From contig NZ_BEWV01000221.1 of NCBI RefSeq assembly GCF_002933775.1, forward strand, positions 119,594-183,593: a stretch of DNA of 64,000 nucleotides, written 5' to 3'. Both the position numbers and the translations under genes were made by a program. A model generated the notes under the pieces. It had not been told where the DNA came from. It saw nothing but the letters and a program-made list of their open reading frames with translations, and searched no databases. Source of the stretch: Prevotella sp. MGM1. GTDB taxonomy: Bacteria; Bacteroidota; Bacteroidia; Bacteroidales; Bacteroidaceae. Positions 1 to 9,203 of this stretch are shown here, piece after piece (position 1 is the first letter of the stretch; the number at the start of each line of letters is the position of its first letter).

Positions 1-1
1 A

Positions 2-3000
2 CGCACGAAAGTTTGGTGGTTCCATGGCGAGACGGCAACCACCCGTGAGGGAATAACGGCCGACCTCGAAGCGTTCAGTGACAAAGGCGTCGGCGGTGTG
101 GTATACTACGATCAGGTGCATGGCAAGGGCGATTTGGCATCGGCCGTGTTCTCGCCCGAATGGTGGGACGACCTTAAATTCGCGGCTTCGGAAGCCCGTC
201 GTCTCGGGCTTGGTTTCGAATTGAACATCAGCAACGGATATGTGGCGGGCGGTCCGTGGATTACCCCTGAGAACGCCATGCGTCGGATTACGTATGACGA
301 CACGCTGATTACATCTGACGGGAAGCGTGATATCGTGTTGCCGGCAGTAGCGATGCCGCATTATGAGGGTATAGCCGTGCTTGCTTTTCCCGATGATGAG
401 ATTGCCGACACCCGCCTGTTGAAGCCTGAAATACGTGTAAATAAATCCGGGGTAGATGCCATTTCGCTATTTGACAAGACAGGAGGGTTGCAGAAGATAA
501 CGGAGAACGGGACTGTGATAACTCTCGATTTCGGCCGTGTCTTCACAGCCCGTACATTCTCTTACCGCACCAAAGGACGCGGGAAGGCAGCCACATGTGC
601 CATTCCCACACCGTGTATTCCCGGTTCGTCTTTCACCGGAGCGGGATATGTGGAGTTGCCGCCGATAGGCGATTTGGAAGTTTCCGACGACGGAATACAT
701 TATGAAAAGGTTTGTGCAATACCACCCCTTTACCGTTCGATGGGGTATAAGCTCGACCAAATAACAGTGGCGTTTCCCGCTGCGAGAGGCCGTTTTTTCA
801 GGATAAGCCTGCATGATTGGAATGTTCCGGGTACCGCACCGTCATCGCTTATGTTCGGAAACGCCTGTCTTTCACCGTCTCCAACGGTAGATAATTGGGA
901 GGTAAAAGCCGCTTTCAGACCCGAGTTTGCCGATTACCGGCAAGTGTCAAAAATCTCGGGCGATAAAGGGATCTCTTTCAAAAAGATAAGAGACATATCA
1001 TCGTATGCATCTGCCGACGGCACGTTGCGTTGGCAAGTGCCGTCCGGTCGCTGGCGGATAATGCGTTTCGGTCATGTACCTACGGGAGCGAAGACAAAGC
1101 ATGGCCGGAAGGGAATGTCGGGATTGGAGTGCGACCGCATGTCTGCCGCTGCCGCCCGCTTGCAATGGGAGAGTTTTTTCAAGCGCGTATGCGATACGTT
1201 GGGTCTTGCCGGAGTGAAGCCCGACGGTCTTGTCATGGACAGCCATGAGGCGGGAGCGCAGAACTGGACGGCCGGATTTGCCGCCGAGTTCCGTCGTCGC
1301 AGGGGGTATGACATCATCCCTTGGCTTCCTGTCGTCAGCGGACGCCTTGTCGGTTCGCGTTCCAAGAGTGATAAGGTGCTGTATGATTTCCGCCGCACGA
1401 TTGCAGATCTGATTTCGGATAATTTCTATTCTGTGATAGACAGCCTCTGCGCCTCTGCGGGAGTGACATTTACCGCACAGGCCATCGGAGCCGCGCTGAC
1501 CATTGCCGGAGATAACATACAGTCGAAAGGGCGTGTCGTCAAGCCGCAGGGAGAGTTCTGGGCATACCAGACGACAGGCGGATACGACATCAAGGAAGCC
1601 TCGTCGGCCGCGCATCTGTATGGCCGTCGTATCGCATCGGCCGAGGCATTCACCGACGCCACCTATCGCCATAGTTTCGCACAGCTCAAATCTTTGGCAG
1701 ATTTTGCTTATTCCATGGGTAACAACGAGTTTGTCGTTTGCGCATCGGCATATCAGCCCTGGCTCGACCGTTTTCCAGGCTCTACAGCCAATGGCCGTCA
1801 GTACAGCCTCAACCGCAACAATACACTGTGGCCGATGAGCCGCCCGTTCTGGGACTATCAGGCACGGTGTGCCGATATGTTGAGGCAGGGCGATGCCGCA
1901 GTCACTTTCTGTCTGTATGTCGGCGACGATGCTCCCGTAAAACTGTTGTCTCATAAGTTGCCTGCCATGCCCGAGGGATATGACTGGGACGTGTTCACCA
2001 CCGACGCCCTCTTGACAGCCATGCGCGCCGATGATAAAAAGGTGCTCACGCAGAGTGGCACGGCATACCGGATGATTATAATAGAGAATGAGACTTTTGT
2101 CTCGCCTGCGGCACTTTCCAAGATAGCCGATATGGCTGTGCAAGGAGTGCCAGTATGCGCGAACAGGGAGAGCCTCGTGCGTGTTGCAAAGATGTTCGGT
2201 GCATGTGATGATGATTATGAGCACGTGCTGAACCGCCTTTTCTCACTGCCTAACGTGTACCCCCTTTCTACGATGGCGGCATCGCAGGAAGCCGACATAA
2301 GGAATGCTCTTGCCGCAGAAAAAATCTCTCCTCAGATTTCTTTACGTAGTGCCAACACGCCGACGGAGAAAGTCTATTTCTCTCAGCGAAACACGCCGGA
2401 GGCCGATATTTACTTCGTATATAATCGTGGCACGGGCGTGTTCCGTGACAGTGTGTCGCTCGGCACGGCGCATCGTAACATCGAACTGTGGCATCCTGTC
2501 GACCTTACTCGCACGTGGCTTGTTGCCGATAGAAAATCGCAGGCATCAAACCGTGTCCTGTTGGAGTTGCAACCGGAAGAGACAGTCTTTATCGTCGCTT
2601 CGTCAGGCGATGCACAACAGACGGTTAACACCGTGGCGGCTCATAATGAGCAGCCGATGACAAAGGTTCTGACAAAGCCTTGGACAGTGACGTTCGACCC
2701 CAAACTCGGCGGGCCGGAAAAGCCAGTCGTGTTCCACGAACTTACCGACTGGACAGAGAGTGCCGACAACAGTATACGTTATTACTCTGGCGAGGCTGTA
2801 TATTCGACAGAAGTTGACATGGACAGTACTTTTCTTGTGGAGCCTCAGGCTACCGGACCTGCATCCCGTGCGGTCGTTTTTTCACGTACAGTGCTATGCC
2901 TGCCATCGGTGAATGCCGTGGCTCGTGTGGTTGTGAATGGAACGGATGCCGGTACGGTGTGGTGCTCTCCGTGGCAGACGGATATAACCGGATTGTTGCG

Positions 3001-3187
3001 CCCGGGAACGAATGATATAAAAATAGTGTGCGCCAATTCGATAGTCAATCGTGTCATAGGTGATGCGTCGCTGCCCGAGAGCGAGCGGGTGACGTTCTCT
3101 TTTCCTGAGTTTCTGAAACGGACAGACCGGCTTCAACCGAGCGGTATTGTTGGGAAAGTGGTGATTAGGAAATATGGCGGCAGGTAA
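2..3187 (+). CDS. GH106-type alpha-L-rhamnosidase, 5' end outside window
   Basis: Secreted or periplasmic glycoside hydrolase that would remove terminal alpha-L-rhamnose from pectic or other plant glycans. The frame is open from the first bases (KVWWFHGE, then GITADLEAFSDKGVGGVVYYD), so the start and any signal peptide lie upstream; about 1062 residues are visible, against roughly 1100 for the family. Family-like stretches include LGFELNISNGYVAGGPW, SGLECDRMS, GLVMDSHEAGAQNWT and the C-terminal beta-sandwich part with VVVNGTDAGTVWCSPW. A strong hairpin terminator follows the stop. The pectinolytic genes 8-29 kb downstream make a rhamnogalacturonan role plausible. The family call rests on recognised sequence character, not on a search. 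Confidence 0.8.
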   Translation, partial: RTKVWWFHGETATTREGITADLEAFSDKGVGGVVYYDQVHGKGDLASAVFSPEWWDDLKFAASEARRLGLGFELNISNGYVAGGPWITPENAMRRITYDDTLITSDGKRDIVLPAVAMPHYEGIAVLAFPDDEIADTRLLKPEIRVNKSGVDAISLFDKTGGLQKITENGTVITLDFGRVFTARTFSYRTKGRGKAATCAIPTPCIPGSSFTGAGYVELPPIGDLEVSDDGIHYEKVCAIPPLYRSMGYKLDQITVAFPAARGRFFRISLHDWNVPGTAPSSLMFGNACLSPSPTVDNWEVKAAFRPEFADYRQVSKISGDKGISFKKIRDISSYASADGTLRWQVPSGRWRIMRFGHVPTGAKTKHGRKGMSGLECDRMSAAAARLQWESFFKRVCDTLGLAGVKPDGLVMDSHEAGAQNWTAGFAAEFRRRRGYDIIPWLPVVSGRLVGSRSKSDKVLYDFRRTIADLISDNFYSVIDSLCASAGVTFTAQAIGAALTIAGDNIQSKGRVVKPQGEFWAYQTTGGYDIKEASSAAHLYGRRIASAEAFTDATYRHSFAQLKSLADFAYSMGNNEFVVCASAYQPWLDRFPGSTANGRQYSLNRNNTLWPMSRPFWDYQARCADMLRQGDAAVTFCLYVGDDAPVKLLSHKLPAMPEGYDWDVFTTDALLTAMRADDKKVLTQSGTAYRMIIIENETFVSPAALSKIADMAVQGVPVCANRESLVRVAKMFGACDDDYEHVLNRLFSLPNVYPLSTMAASQEADIRNALAAEKISPQISLRSANTPTEKVYFSQRNTPEADIYFVYNRGTGVFRDSVSLGTAHRNIELWHPVDLTRTWLVADRKSQASNRVLLELQPEETVFIVASSGDAQQTVNTVAAHNEQPMTKVLTKPWTVTFDPKLGGPEKPVVFHELTDWTESADNSIRYYSGEAVYSTEVDMDSTFLVEPQATGPASRAVVFSRTVLCLPSVNAVARVVVNGTDAGTVWCSPWQTDITGLLRPGTNDIKIVCANSIVNRVIGDASLPESERVTFSFPEFLKRTDRLQPSGIVGKVVIRKYGGR

Positions 3188-3216
3188 ATATGCTTGTCTG
3201 AGTTTCATGCGTAATG

Positions 3217-3265
3217 ACGGTTTGCACGGAGATAGTTTTTTATTTCAAGTGCAAACCGTTTTTAT
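3217..3265 (+). terminator. Hairpin terminator after the GH106 gene
   Basis: Perfect 11-bp inverted repeat: ACGGTTTGCAC at 3217-3227 and GTGCAAACCGT at 3249-3259. It is followed by a T-run and lies 30 bases after the stop codon. Confidence 0.8.
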
Positions 3266-3399
3266 TTATGCCATGGTTGAAACTGTCCGGAATGCCTGAC
3301 GATAGAACCTACTGTTCTTTTTGAACTATATGGATTCAATATTCAAAATCACAGAAAAAACAGATGAGATTTGTGTGGTTATGCAGAGCGAAAATACGC

Positions 3400-4452
3400 T
3401 TATTTGTTGCTTTGAGATAGGATTGTGTTCATGGCATTATTATAATTTGCTTCAATAATCCCTGTTTTCAAAATTCCTTTATCAAATAACCGTAAAAGGA
3501 AATCATTATAAGATTCATTGTGGTTCCTGTCTGATAGATAGACATAAATGATAGGTGCTAATACAAGGCTGCCATCAACGTATTGTGAAAATTCATCGTA
3601 TACACTTTGATTGTCGCGTAGTCCTAATTTATTGGAAATATATACTTCCGCCGCAACAATAAAAGCTTCGTTTCTGCCCTCACCATGTCTTTGGGCAATA
3701 TCTTCTTTATCTCTATAAAAAGCATCGTTGTCAAGCTCGCGTAATTTTGCCATTAGTTCGGGTGAAAGGTAAAGGTTATGCAAATTTTCATGAATATAGA
3801 TATTCATAAAACTTAATCTCAACTGCTTTTCTATTTCATGGTCAAGAATCAAAGGAGTGCAGCAAAATGATTCATCTGAAAGGTTGAAAGCATTTTTTAT
3901 ATCTAAAATGAATATTTTGGATTGGATGTCAGGTAGGGAATCTGGAAGAAAAAAATCATTCAGGCTATTGTTTGCGGCATTTAGCAAGTCCAGGTTCAAA
4001 TCATAATTGTCAATATGTGATTTCAGTCTTGGATAGATAGTGTTATCCCAATACTCCGAATATCCGTTGTCGACTAATTGTTGTAAGACATAGGATAGTT
4101 GGGGCTGAACGGATAAAATACTGTTAGCCCATTCAATATTGTGGGCAAGACTGTCTAAGTGCTGAATAACGGACAGACATTGTGAAACATCATTTTTATC
4201 TCCATTAAGTTCAGTATATAGATTGCAGAGTTTCGATGCGTTGCAATTTGAATTAACGTATGCGACATTGGAGGCAAAAACAGAATCGGAACATAGTTTT
4301 TCAAAACGAGTGTCTTCCTTGATTTGATCGATATATTGAGGAGCGCATAATAAGTCCAAACATTTGGATGTATTAAATATCTCCCCGAATGAGTTAAGTC
4401 GGGATAGCAATATGAGTGTAATTAAAAAGAAATACTTTTTATTTGGTTGCAT
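3400..4452 (-). CDS. Secreted hypothetical protein with HExxH motif
   Basis: A 350-residue protein of no family I recognise. It begins with a hydrophobic signal-like segment (residues 6-22). HENLH at residues 221-225 matches the zincin HExxH motif, and a glutamate-rich helix follows (NEAFIVAAE, residues 261-269) that could supply the third zinc ligand, as in gluzincins. A metallopeptidase role is therefore possible but unproven. Seven or so cysteines lie in the exported part. The gene is clearly more AT-rich than its neighbours and stands alone between two + strand genes, which suggests horizontal gain. A TAnnTTTG promoter on this strand lies about 85 bases before the start. Confidence 0.6.
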   Translation of the reverse strand: MQPNKKYFFLITLILLSRLNSFGEIFNTSKCLDLLCAPQYIDQIKEDTRFEKLCSDSVFASNVAYVNSNCNASKLCNLYTELNGDKNDVSQCLSVIQHLDSLAHNIEWANSILSVQPQLSYVLQQLVDNGYSEYWDNTIYPRLKSHIDNYDLNLDLLNAANNSLNDFFLPDSLPDIQSKIFILDIKNAFNLSDESFCCTPLILDHEIEKQLRLSFMNIYIHENLHNLYLSPELMAKLRELDNDAFYRDKEDIAQRHGEGRNEAFIVAAEVYISNKLGLRDNQSVYDEFSQYVDGSLVLAPIIYVYLSDRNHNESYNDFLLRLFDKGILKTGIIEANYNNAMNTILSQSNK

Positions 4453-4536
4453 GCTGTATACGATATCTGAGTTAAAAAAATACTTTCAAGTGGAAATTCC
4501 ATAAAAGATAGCAAATGGTTTTATCTTTTCCAGTAG

Positions 4537-4544
4537 CAAAGTTA
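4537..4544 (-). promoter_or_regulatory. -7 element for the HExxH gene
   Basis: CAAAGTTA on the + strand reads TAACTTTG on the minus strand, matching the Bacteroidetes TAnnTTTG element. It lies 85 bases before the HExxH gene's ATG. No clear -33 TTTG at the usual spacing. Confidence 0.5.
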
Positions 4545-4709
4545 AGCAAAATATTTCAATCCGTGGCTTCATTGCATGGCATTGTGGGCCTGTTGGCATG
4601 ATATTGGATATGAAAAGAGGCAGACGTGATAATATTTTGCGCGGCAGAACGTTATTTCCTTAAACGGTGGCAGTGCAGCTGTCATATTTTATCAGCAACT
4701 ATAAATGAT

Positions 4710-5495
4710 ATGGAAAGAAACATACCGTCATTGGATATCCTTATTGATGTGGTCAGAGAGGCAGCCGGATTGATGCGGACAGATACTTTTGAGGTCTCGT
4801 GCAAGGAAGGATACTCAAACATTGTGACATCGTCCGATGTCGCAGTACAAAATTTTCTGTGTGCCAGACTGGCCGCGTTGCTTCCCGGCAGCGGCTTCCT
4901 ATGCGAGGAGGAAGACATGTGGGACACGTCGCATGAGTATACATGGATTATCGACCCGATAGACGGTACGGCCAATTATAGCCGCGGAATAGCCCAGTGT
5001 GCCGTTTGTGTGGCACTCAAACATGATGCCGACATAGAGCTTGGAGTTGTCTGTCTTCCTATGACAGGCGAGCTTTTCTCGGCAGAGCGGGGTAGAGGGG
5101 CTTATCTCAACGGACGTCGCATCTCTGTTTCCGGAAGGCCGTTTGCCGACTCTGTGATGTGTACAGCCCTGCCCGTATACCATAAAGAATATGCCGGTTT
5201 GTGTTCGGATATCATCCGTGAGACATTTTCCAAATGCAATGATATACGCCGTTTCGGTGCCTGTGCGCCGGAGTTGTGCTATTTAGCCATGGGCCGTTGC
5301 GAGCTATATTTCGAGTATCTGCTTAGTCCGTGGGATTTTGCCGCAGCCTCGCTGATAGTCACCGAGGCCGGTGGCGTTATCACAAATCTGTATGGTGAAC
5401 CGCTTACTTTTACGTGCCCAAGCGGTGTTGTGGCAGGTAACAGTCTTTCCAACCACGCCACTCTGACCGATATAGTGAAGCGTAATATTGGTTAA
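4710..5495 (+). CDS. Inositol monophosphatase family protein
   Basis: Mg-dependent phosphatase of the IMPase/CysQ superfamily, acting on inositol phosphates or related sugar or nucleotide phosphates. Visible metal-site motifs are CEEE, WIIDPIDGTANYSRG and SPWDFAAASLIVTEAGG, in the family's order. The reading frame stays open upstream to a GTG at 4626, but the ATG at 4710 (MERNIPSLD) gives 262 residues, the usual family length, so that start is preferred. The substrate cannot be told from sequence. A 370-base non-coding stretch follows. Confidence 0.88.
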   Translation: MERNIPSLDILIDVVREAAGLMRTDTFEVSCKEGYSNIVTSSDVAVQNFLCARLAALLPGSGFLCEEEDMWDTSHEYTWIIDPIDGTANYSRGIAQCAVCVALKHDADIELGVVCLPMTGELFSAERGRGAYLNGRRISVSGRPFADSVMCTALPVYHKEYAGLCSDIIRETFSKCNDIRRFGACAPELCYLAMGRCELYFEYLLSPWDFAAASLIVTEAGGVITNLYGEPLTFTCPSGVVAGNSLSNHATLTDIVKRNIG

Positions 5496-5776
5496 CGTAT
5501 TGTATCATACTTTTCTTCATCGCTGTAAACCGAGCGTCAGATATGTGTCGCAGTCCAATGGCGAAGGTGTGGCATGCCCTTGTTCCCCCTGATGAAATAA
5601 AACGTCCTGTTTCTATCTGGAAGTATGGTCGTAAATGGTATGTATAATGAAGCTCGACGGCAATCCGATAGCATTTTTATTAGTATTCCGTTGGCTTGCA
5701 TTTTGCGCCTGATTGCATTTCAACCGGTATCCGGCTGTATTTCATAGGATGTTTCATCGCTTACATATAGAAAATA

Positions 5777-5802
5777 AAAAAGGCTTCATTCGAAGCCTTT
5801 TT
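5777..5802. terminator. Bidirectional hairpin terminator
   Basis: Perfect 11-bp stem AAAAAGGCTTC / GAAGCCTTTTT with loop ATTC. A-run on one side and T-run on the other, so it could work in both directions. The gap 5496-5776 before it holds no convincing gene, only a possible 34-codon remnant (see rejected list). Confidence 0.8.
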
Positions 5803-5815
5803 ATGATATTCTTAT

Positions 5816-5823
5816 TATATTTG
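5816..5823 (+). promoter_or_regulatory. -7 element for the RidA gene
   Basis: TATATTTG, a TAnnTTTG match, 43 bases before the RidA ATG and just after the terminator hairpin. No clear -33 TTTG. Confidence 0.6.
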
Positions 5824-5865
5824 CATTCGGAACAGTAATAAACGAACAATCAAAACGAAAGAACA

Positions 5866-6240
5866 ATGAAAGTATTGCACACAGAAAAAGCGCCTGCGGC
5901 GATAGGCCCTTACAGTCAGGCGATAGAGGCCAACGGCATGGTATTCGCTTCTGGGCAGATACCTCTCGACCCGGCCACCGGAGAAGTTGTTGAAGGCGGA
6001 ATTAAAGAGCAGACCCGACAGGCGCTCACAAACGCTGCCGGTGTGATGGAAGCCGCCGGACTGACACTTGCAAATGTAGTGAAGACAACAGTATTCATGG
6101 CCGACATGAATGATTTTGCCGCTATGAACGAGGTTTATTCCACGTTTTTCAGCGAGCCGTTCCCTGCCCGTTCTGCCGTGGCGGTGAAAGCCTTGCCAAA
6201 AGGTGTACTCGTGGAGGTGGAGTGTATCGCCGTTAAATAA
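5866..6240 (+). CDS. ridA: RidA family reactive intermediate deaminase
   Basis: A 124-residue cytosolic enzyme of the YjgF/YER057c/UK114 family. Family members hydrolyse reactive enamines/imines released by PLP enzymes such as threonine dehydratase. The whole family pattern is visible: APAAIGPYSQAI at the start, FASGQIPLDPATGE, TRQALTNAAGVMEAAG, VVKTTVFMADMNDFAAMN and the C-terminal ARSAVAVKALPKGVLVEVE with the conserved arginine. Length is typical. Monocistronic: own promoter upstream and a hairpin downstream. Confidence 0.95.
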   Translation: MKVLHTEKAPAAIGPYSQAIEANGMVFASGQIPLDPATGEVVEGGIKEQTRQALTNAAGVMEAAGLTLANVVKTTVFMADMNDFAAMNEVYSTFFSEPFPARSAVAVKALPKGVLVEVECIAVK

Positions 6241-6251
6241 TAGGAGCTAAG

Positions 6252-6303
6252 GAGGATTTTTGGAGGAGCTTAAAATCCTCTGACAGCCTCCTGAACTTTT
6301 TTT
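6252..6303. terminator. Hairpin between convergent ridA and trmH-like gene
   Basis: GAGGATTTT (6252-6260) pairs with AAAATCCTC (6272-6280). A run of seven Ts follows at 6297-6303. It lies between two convergent genes. Confidence 0.55.
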
Positions 6304-6324
6304 AACCTCTAAACTCCCCGGGAA

Positions 6325-7128
6325 TTACCCTTTTGCTCTAAGCTCCCAGAAAGCCACTGCCGCCGCGGCGGCTACGTTCAGTGAGTCGACACCGTGCGAC
6401 ATCGGTATGCGTACCACGTAGTCAGCTTGCGAGATTGTCTCTTCCGGCAGTCCGTCGCCTTCAGTTCCCATGACTATGGCAAGCCTCTGGACAGATGCCA
6501 GTATTGGCGAGTCTATCGGAATAGAGTCGTCAGTCAGTGCCATGGCGGCTGTGCTGAAGCCAAGACTGCCGAGCGATGCTATTCCACCGTCGAGCCATGT
6601 CCACGGAACGAGAAATACGCTGCCCATAGAAACACGCACGGCACGGCGGTTGAGCGGGTCGCACGAGTCTGGAGTGAGCAGCACGGCGTCTATTCCCAAT
6701 GCGGCCGCCGAGCGGAATATAGCTCCGATGTTGGTTGTGTCCACCACGCCGTCTATCACCACTATGCGCCTTGCCTTGCGGCAGATGTCCTCCACCTTGC
6801 GGTCTTTCGGCCGCCGCATGGCGCACAGTACGCCTCGGGTGAGGGTGTACCCCGTGAGACCGGCCAGGATTTCCCGGTCGCCGGTATATACCGGGATGTC
6901 TCCGCACCGTTTTATTATCTCCGCCGCATCGCCTGTGATATGCCTGCGTTCGCATAGCAAGGCGAGCGGTTCGTAACCGGCGTCGAGTGCCACTTTTATC
7001 ACTTTAGGGCTCTCGGCGATGAATATACCCTTGTCCGACTCGATGCGGTTGCGCAGTTGTGCTTCGGTTAGTGTGCTGAAAACCTCAACTCCCGGATGTT
7101 CCAGTGATTTTATTTCGATTATTTCCAT
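6325..7128 (-). CDS. TrmH/SpoU family RNA 2'-O-methyltransferase
   Basis: SAM-dependent methyltransferase of the SPOUT class, modifying a ribose 2'-OH in rRNA or tRNA. The N-terminal substrate-binding region (residues 1-100) is followed by the trefoil-knot domain with NIGAIFRSAAALGIDAVLL (motif 1), DPLNRRAVRVSMGSVF (motif 2) and IVMGTEGDGLP plus IPMSHGVDSLNVAAAAAVA (motif 3). At 267 residues it has the length of the RlmB/TsnR-like group; the target nucleotide is not clear. It lies 33 bases downstream of the DXS-like gene on the same strand, so the two are probably one operon. Confidence 0.9.
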   Translation of the reverse strand: MEIIEIKSLEHPGVEVFSTLTEAQLRNRIESDKGIFIAESPKVIKVALDAGYEPLALLCERRHITGDAAEIIKRCGDIPVYTGDREILAGLTGYTLTRGVLCAMRRPKDRKVEDICRKARRIVVIDGVVDTTNIGAIFRSAAALGIDAVLLTPDSCDPLNRRAVRVSMGSVFLVPWTWLDGGIASLGSLGFSTAAMALTDDSIPIDSPILASVQRLAIVMGTEGDGLPEETISQADYVVRIPMSHGVDSLNVAAAAAVAFWELRAKG

Positions 7129-7161
7129 TGGTACCGTTATGTGCTTTTTGTCCGGCCGTTG

Positions 7162-8916
7162 TCAGATTATCTCCTTGATGTCGGCCACGATCTGCTCATC
7201 GGTCAGGTGGTTGTCTCTCATCAATTCGTTCACGTCATAGCGGTCGTAGAGAGCCTTTTTTACTCCGAAGTGAAGCGTCTTCATGTCTGTCGCGCCGTAG
7301 AATCCGGCTATCCGCTCGCCAAATCCGCCGTCTGTGCATCCGTCTTCTATCGTGACTACAAGCCTGTGGTCGGCTTTCAGGCTGTCGAGCATCTCCGAAT
7401 CGACTCCCGTCAGATAGCGTGGATTTATCAACGTGGCGTCTATGCCGTATTCTTCCAGCATGTTTACCACGTTCTCTCCTTTTTGGTAGAAGTCTCCTAC
7501 AGCTATTATAGCCACGTCTTTGCCGCGTCTTGTCATCTTGAAGCGGTCCAGTTCGCTGTAATCAGTGTCGTAATCCTCGTCGCTGTGTGCCACGTCGCAT
7601 TCCGGGACACGTATCGCAACGGAGTATTTCTCCTGCCTGATGGCCCAGCTCTCCATCGCTATAAGTTCCTCGTATGTGGTTGGTGCGAGGTATACCAGGT
7701 TAGGAATGTGGCTCAGCATCGGTATGTCGAAGAAACAGATGTGTGTAAAATCGCTCATGCCGAAGATAGACGCGCCTATCACATTGATCACGGCAGGGTT
7801 GCCGTTTACGCACAGGTCCTGTGCCAGCTGGTCGTAAGTACGCTGTATGAATGTGGCGTGTGTGCTGAAAACGGGGCGTACTCCGCCTTTCGCCATTCCA
7901 GAAGCCATTGCCACCGCCTGCTCTTCGGCAATTCCAACGTCTATGAACTGCCGTCCGGCCGCTTCGCGCTCTTTAGGCCCGAATCCTATGGATGCCGGTA
8001 CGCCAGCCGCTATGCACACGAGTTTCGGGTCGCGTTTGATTTCCTCCCGCAGCCATTCGCCCAGCAGGGCGGGCATGTACTCGCCGCCGCCTGTGTTTTT
8101 CAGTTCTCCTGTCGATATGTCGAACGGCATGTGCCAGTGCCACGCCTCCTTATTCTCCGTTGCCGGCAAGTATCCGTGTCCTTTTTCGGTATGTATGTGT
8201 ACCACTGTCGGGTGTGGTGTGTCTTTCACGCTTTTGAACGCCGCTATGAGATGTCCGATATCGTTTCCCTCTTCAACATACATGTATTCAAAGCCGAAAG
8301 TCTTGAAGAAATTAAGCTCTGCCAGTCCTTTTGTCTCTCGCAGCAGACGTAAATTGGAGTAAAGACCGCCGTGGTTCTCGGCTATGCTCATCTCGTTGTC
8401 GTTCACCACGATGATGATGTTGGTGTTCAGTTCGGATGCCGTGTCAAGACCCTCGAACGCCTCTCCTCCGCTCAGGCTGCCATCGCCGATTATGGCGATG
8501 ATGTTCTCTTTGCCGCCTTGTATGTCCCGTGCTTTCTGCAGACCAGTCGCGAGCGACACCGAAGTTGACGTGTGCCCGATCTCGAAACAGTCGTATACCG
8601 ACGATTCGAGCGGGCTGCTGTATCCCGAGACCTCACCGAACCGTGCTTTGTCGGTATATCCGAACGCGCGTCCGGTGAGCATCTTGTGCGGATATATCTG
8701 GTGCGATACATCGAAAACAAACTTGTCTTCCGGTGCGTCGAACACATAGTTGAGCGCAATTGTGGCCTCGGTTATCCCGAGATTGGGACCCACGTGTCCG
8801 CCTCGGTTGCTCACTCTGTTAAGTATTCCGCCGCGTATTTCGTCGGCCAGTATTTCCAGTTGTTCCAACGAAAACGATTTAATGTCTTTCGGAGAGTTGA
8901 TTTTCTCTAAATACAT
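7162..8916 (-). CDS. DXS-like thiamine-diphosphate enzyme, short divergent type
   Basis: Transketolase-fold enzyme, 584 residues, related to 1-deoxy-D-xylulose-5-phosphate synthase, the first step of the MEP isoprenoid pathway. Seen: FDVSHQIYPHKMLTGR, the ThDP motif GDGSLSGGEAFEGLD ending in VVNDNEMSIAEN, and the catalytic-glutamate region FIDVGIAEEQAVAMASGMA. The segment that in standard DXS reads roughly DRAGxVGxDGxTHxG is here VIGASIFGMSDFTHI, and the protein is about 40 residues shorter than standard DXS. It may be a second DXS or a relative with another substrate. The frame opens at a TTG, but the ATG at 8916 (MYLEKINSP) is the natural start. A minus-strand promoter lies 42 bases upstream. 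Confidence 0.8.
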   Translation of the reverse strand: MYLEKINSPKDIKSFSLEQLEILADEIRGGILNRVSNRGGHVGPNLGITEATIALNYVFDAPEDKFVFDVSHQIYPHKMLTGRAFGYTDKARFGEVSGYSSPLESSVYDCFEIGHTSTSVSLATGLQKARDIQGGKENIIAIIGDGSLSGGEAFEGLDTASELNTNIIIVVNDNEMSIAENHGGLYSNLRLLRETKGLAELNFFKTFGFEYMYVEEGNDIGHLIAAFKSVKDTPHPTVVHIHTEKGHGYLPATENKEAWHWHMPFDISTGELKNTGGGEYMPALLGEWLREEIKRDPKLVCIAAGVPASIGFGPKEREAAGRQFIDVGIAEEQAVAMASGMAKGGVRPVFSTHATFIQRTYDQLAQDLCVNGNPAVINVIGASIFGMSDFTHICFFDIPMLSHIPNLVYLAPTTYEELIAMESWAIRQEKYSVAIRVPECDVAHSDEDYDTDYSELDRFKMTRRGKDVAIIAVGDFYQKGENVVNMLEEYGIDATLINPRYLTGVDSEMLDSLKADHRLVVTIEDGCTDGGFGERIAGFYGATDMKTLHFGVKKALYDRYDVNELMRDNHLTDEQIVADIKEII

Positions 8917-8957
8917 ATTTGTCAAATTGAATGCTGTTATTGTCTTTTTATCGGTTG

Positions 8958-8965
8958 CAAAGGTA
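8958..8965 (-). promoter_or_regulatory. -7 element for the DXS-like/methylase operon
   Basis: CAAAGGTA reads TACCTTTG on the minus strand, a TAnnTTTG match 42 bases before the DXS-like ATG. Confidence 0.6.
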
Positions 8966-9124
8966 ATAATAAACCTCCGTTAGATGTGTATATCGTTTAC
9001 GGAAAGAGACAACAATATTACGTTTTCGGCTTTATGGTGCCACTTCTGATGTCCGTTTATCGCATAAAATTTATCGTGATTGGAAGAAACTGGGTGTAAA
9101 AGTGTGCGGATCGATTATTTTCCG

Positions 9125-9132
9125 TATATTTG
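9125..9132 (+). promoter_or_regulatory. -7 element for the small membrane protein gene
   Basis: TATATTTG, 72 bases before the ATG at 9204. No clear -33 element. Confidence 0.5.
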
Positions 9133-9203
9133 TAAGGCGGGAGTCATACCGCTATCATGGAATGTACATACAGTAAGTATTAAATAAAAAACAATCTACG
9201 GAT

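Noticed and set aside
998..2224. 408-codon minus-strand frame opposite the GH106 gene, and similar long antisense frames opposite other genes
   Set aside because: Antisense shadows of high-GC codons; amino-acid make-up (many C, H, R) is not protein-like and the plus-strand genes are well supported.
5543..5647. 34-codon frame ending SIWKYGRKWYV in the gap after the IMPase gene
   Set aside because: Could be a remnant of a gene end, but there is no promoter, family match or upstream coding signal to support it.
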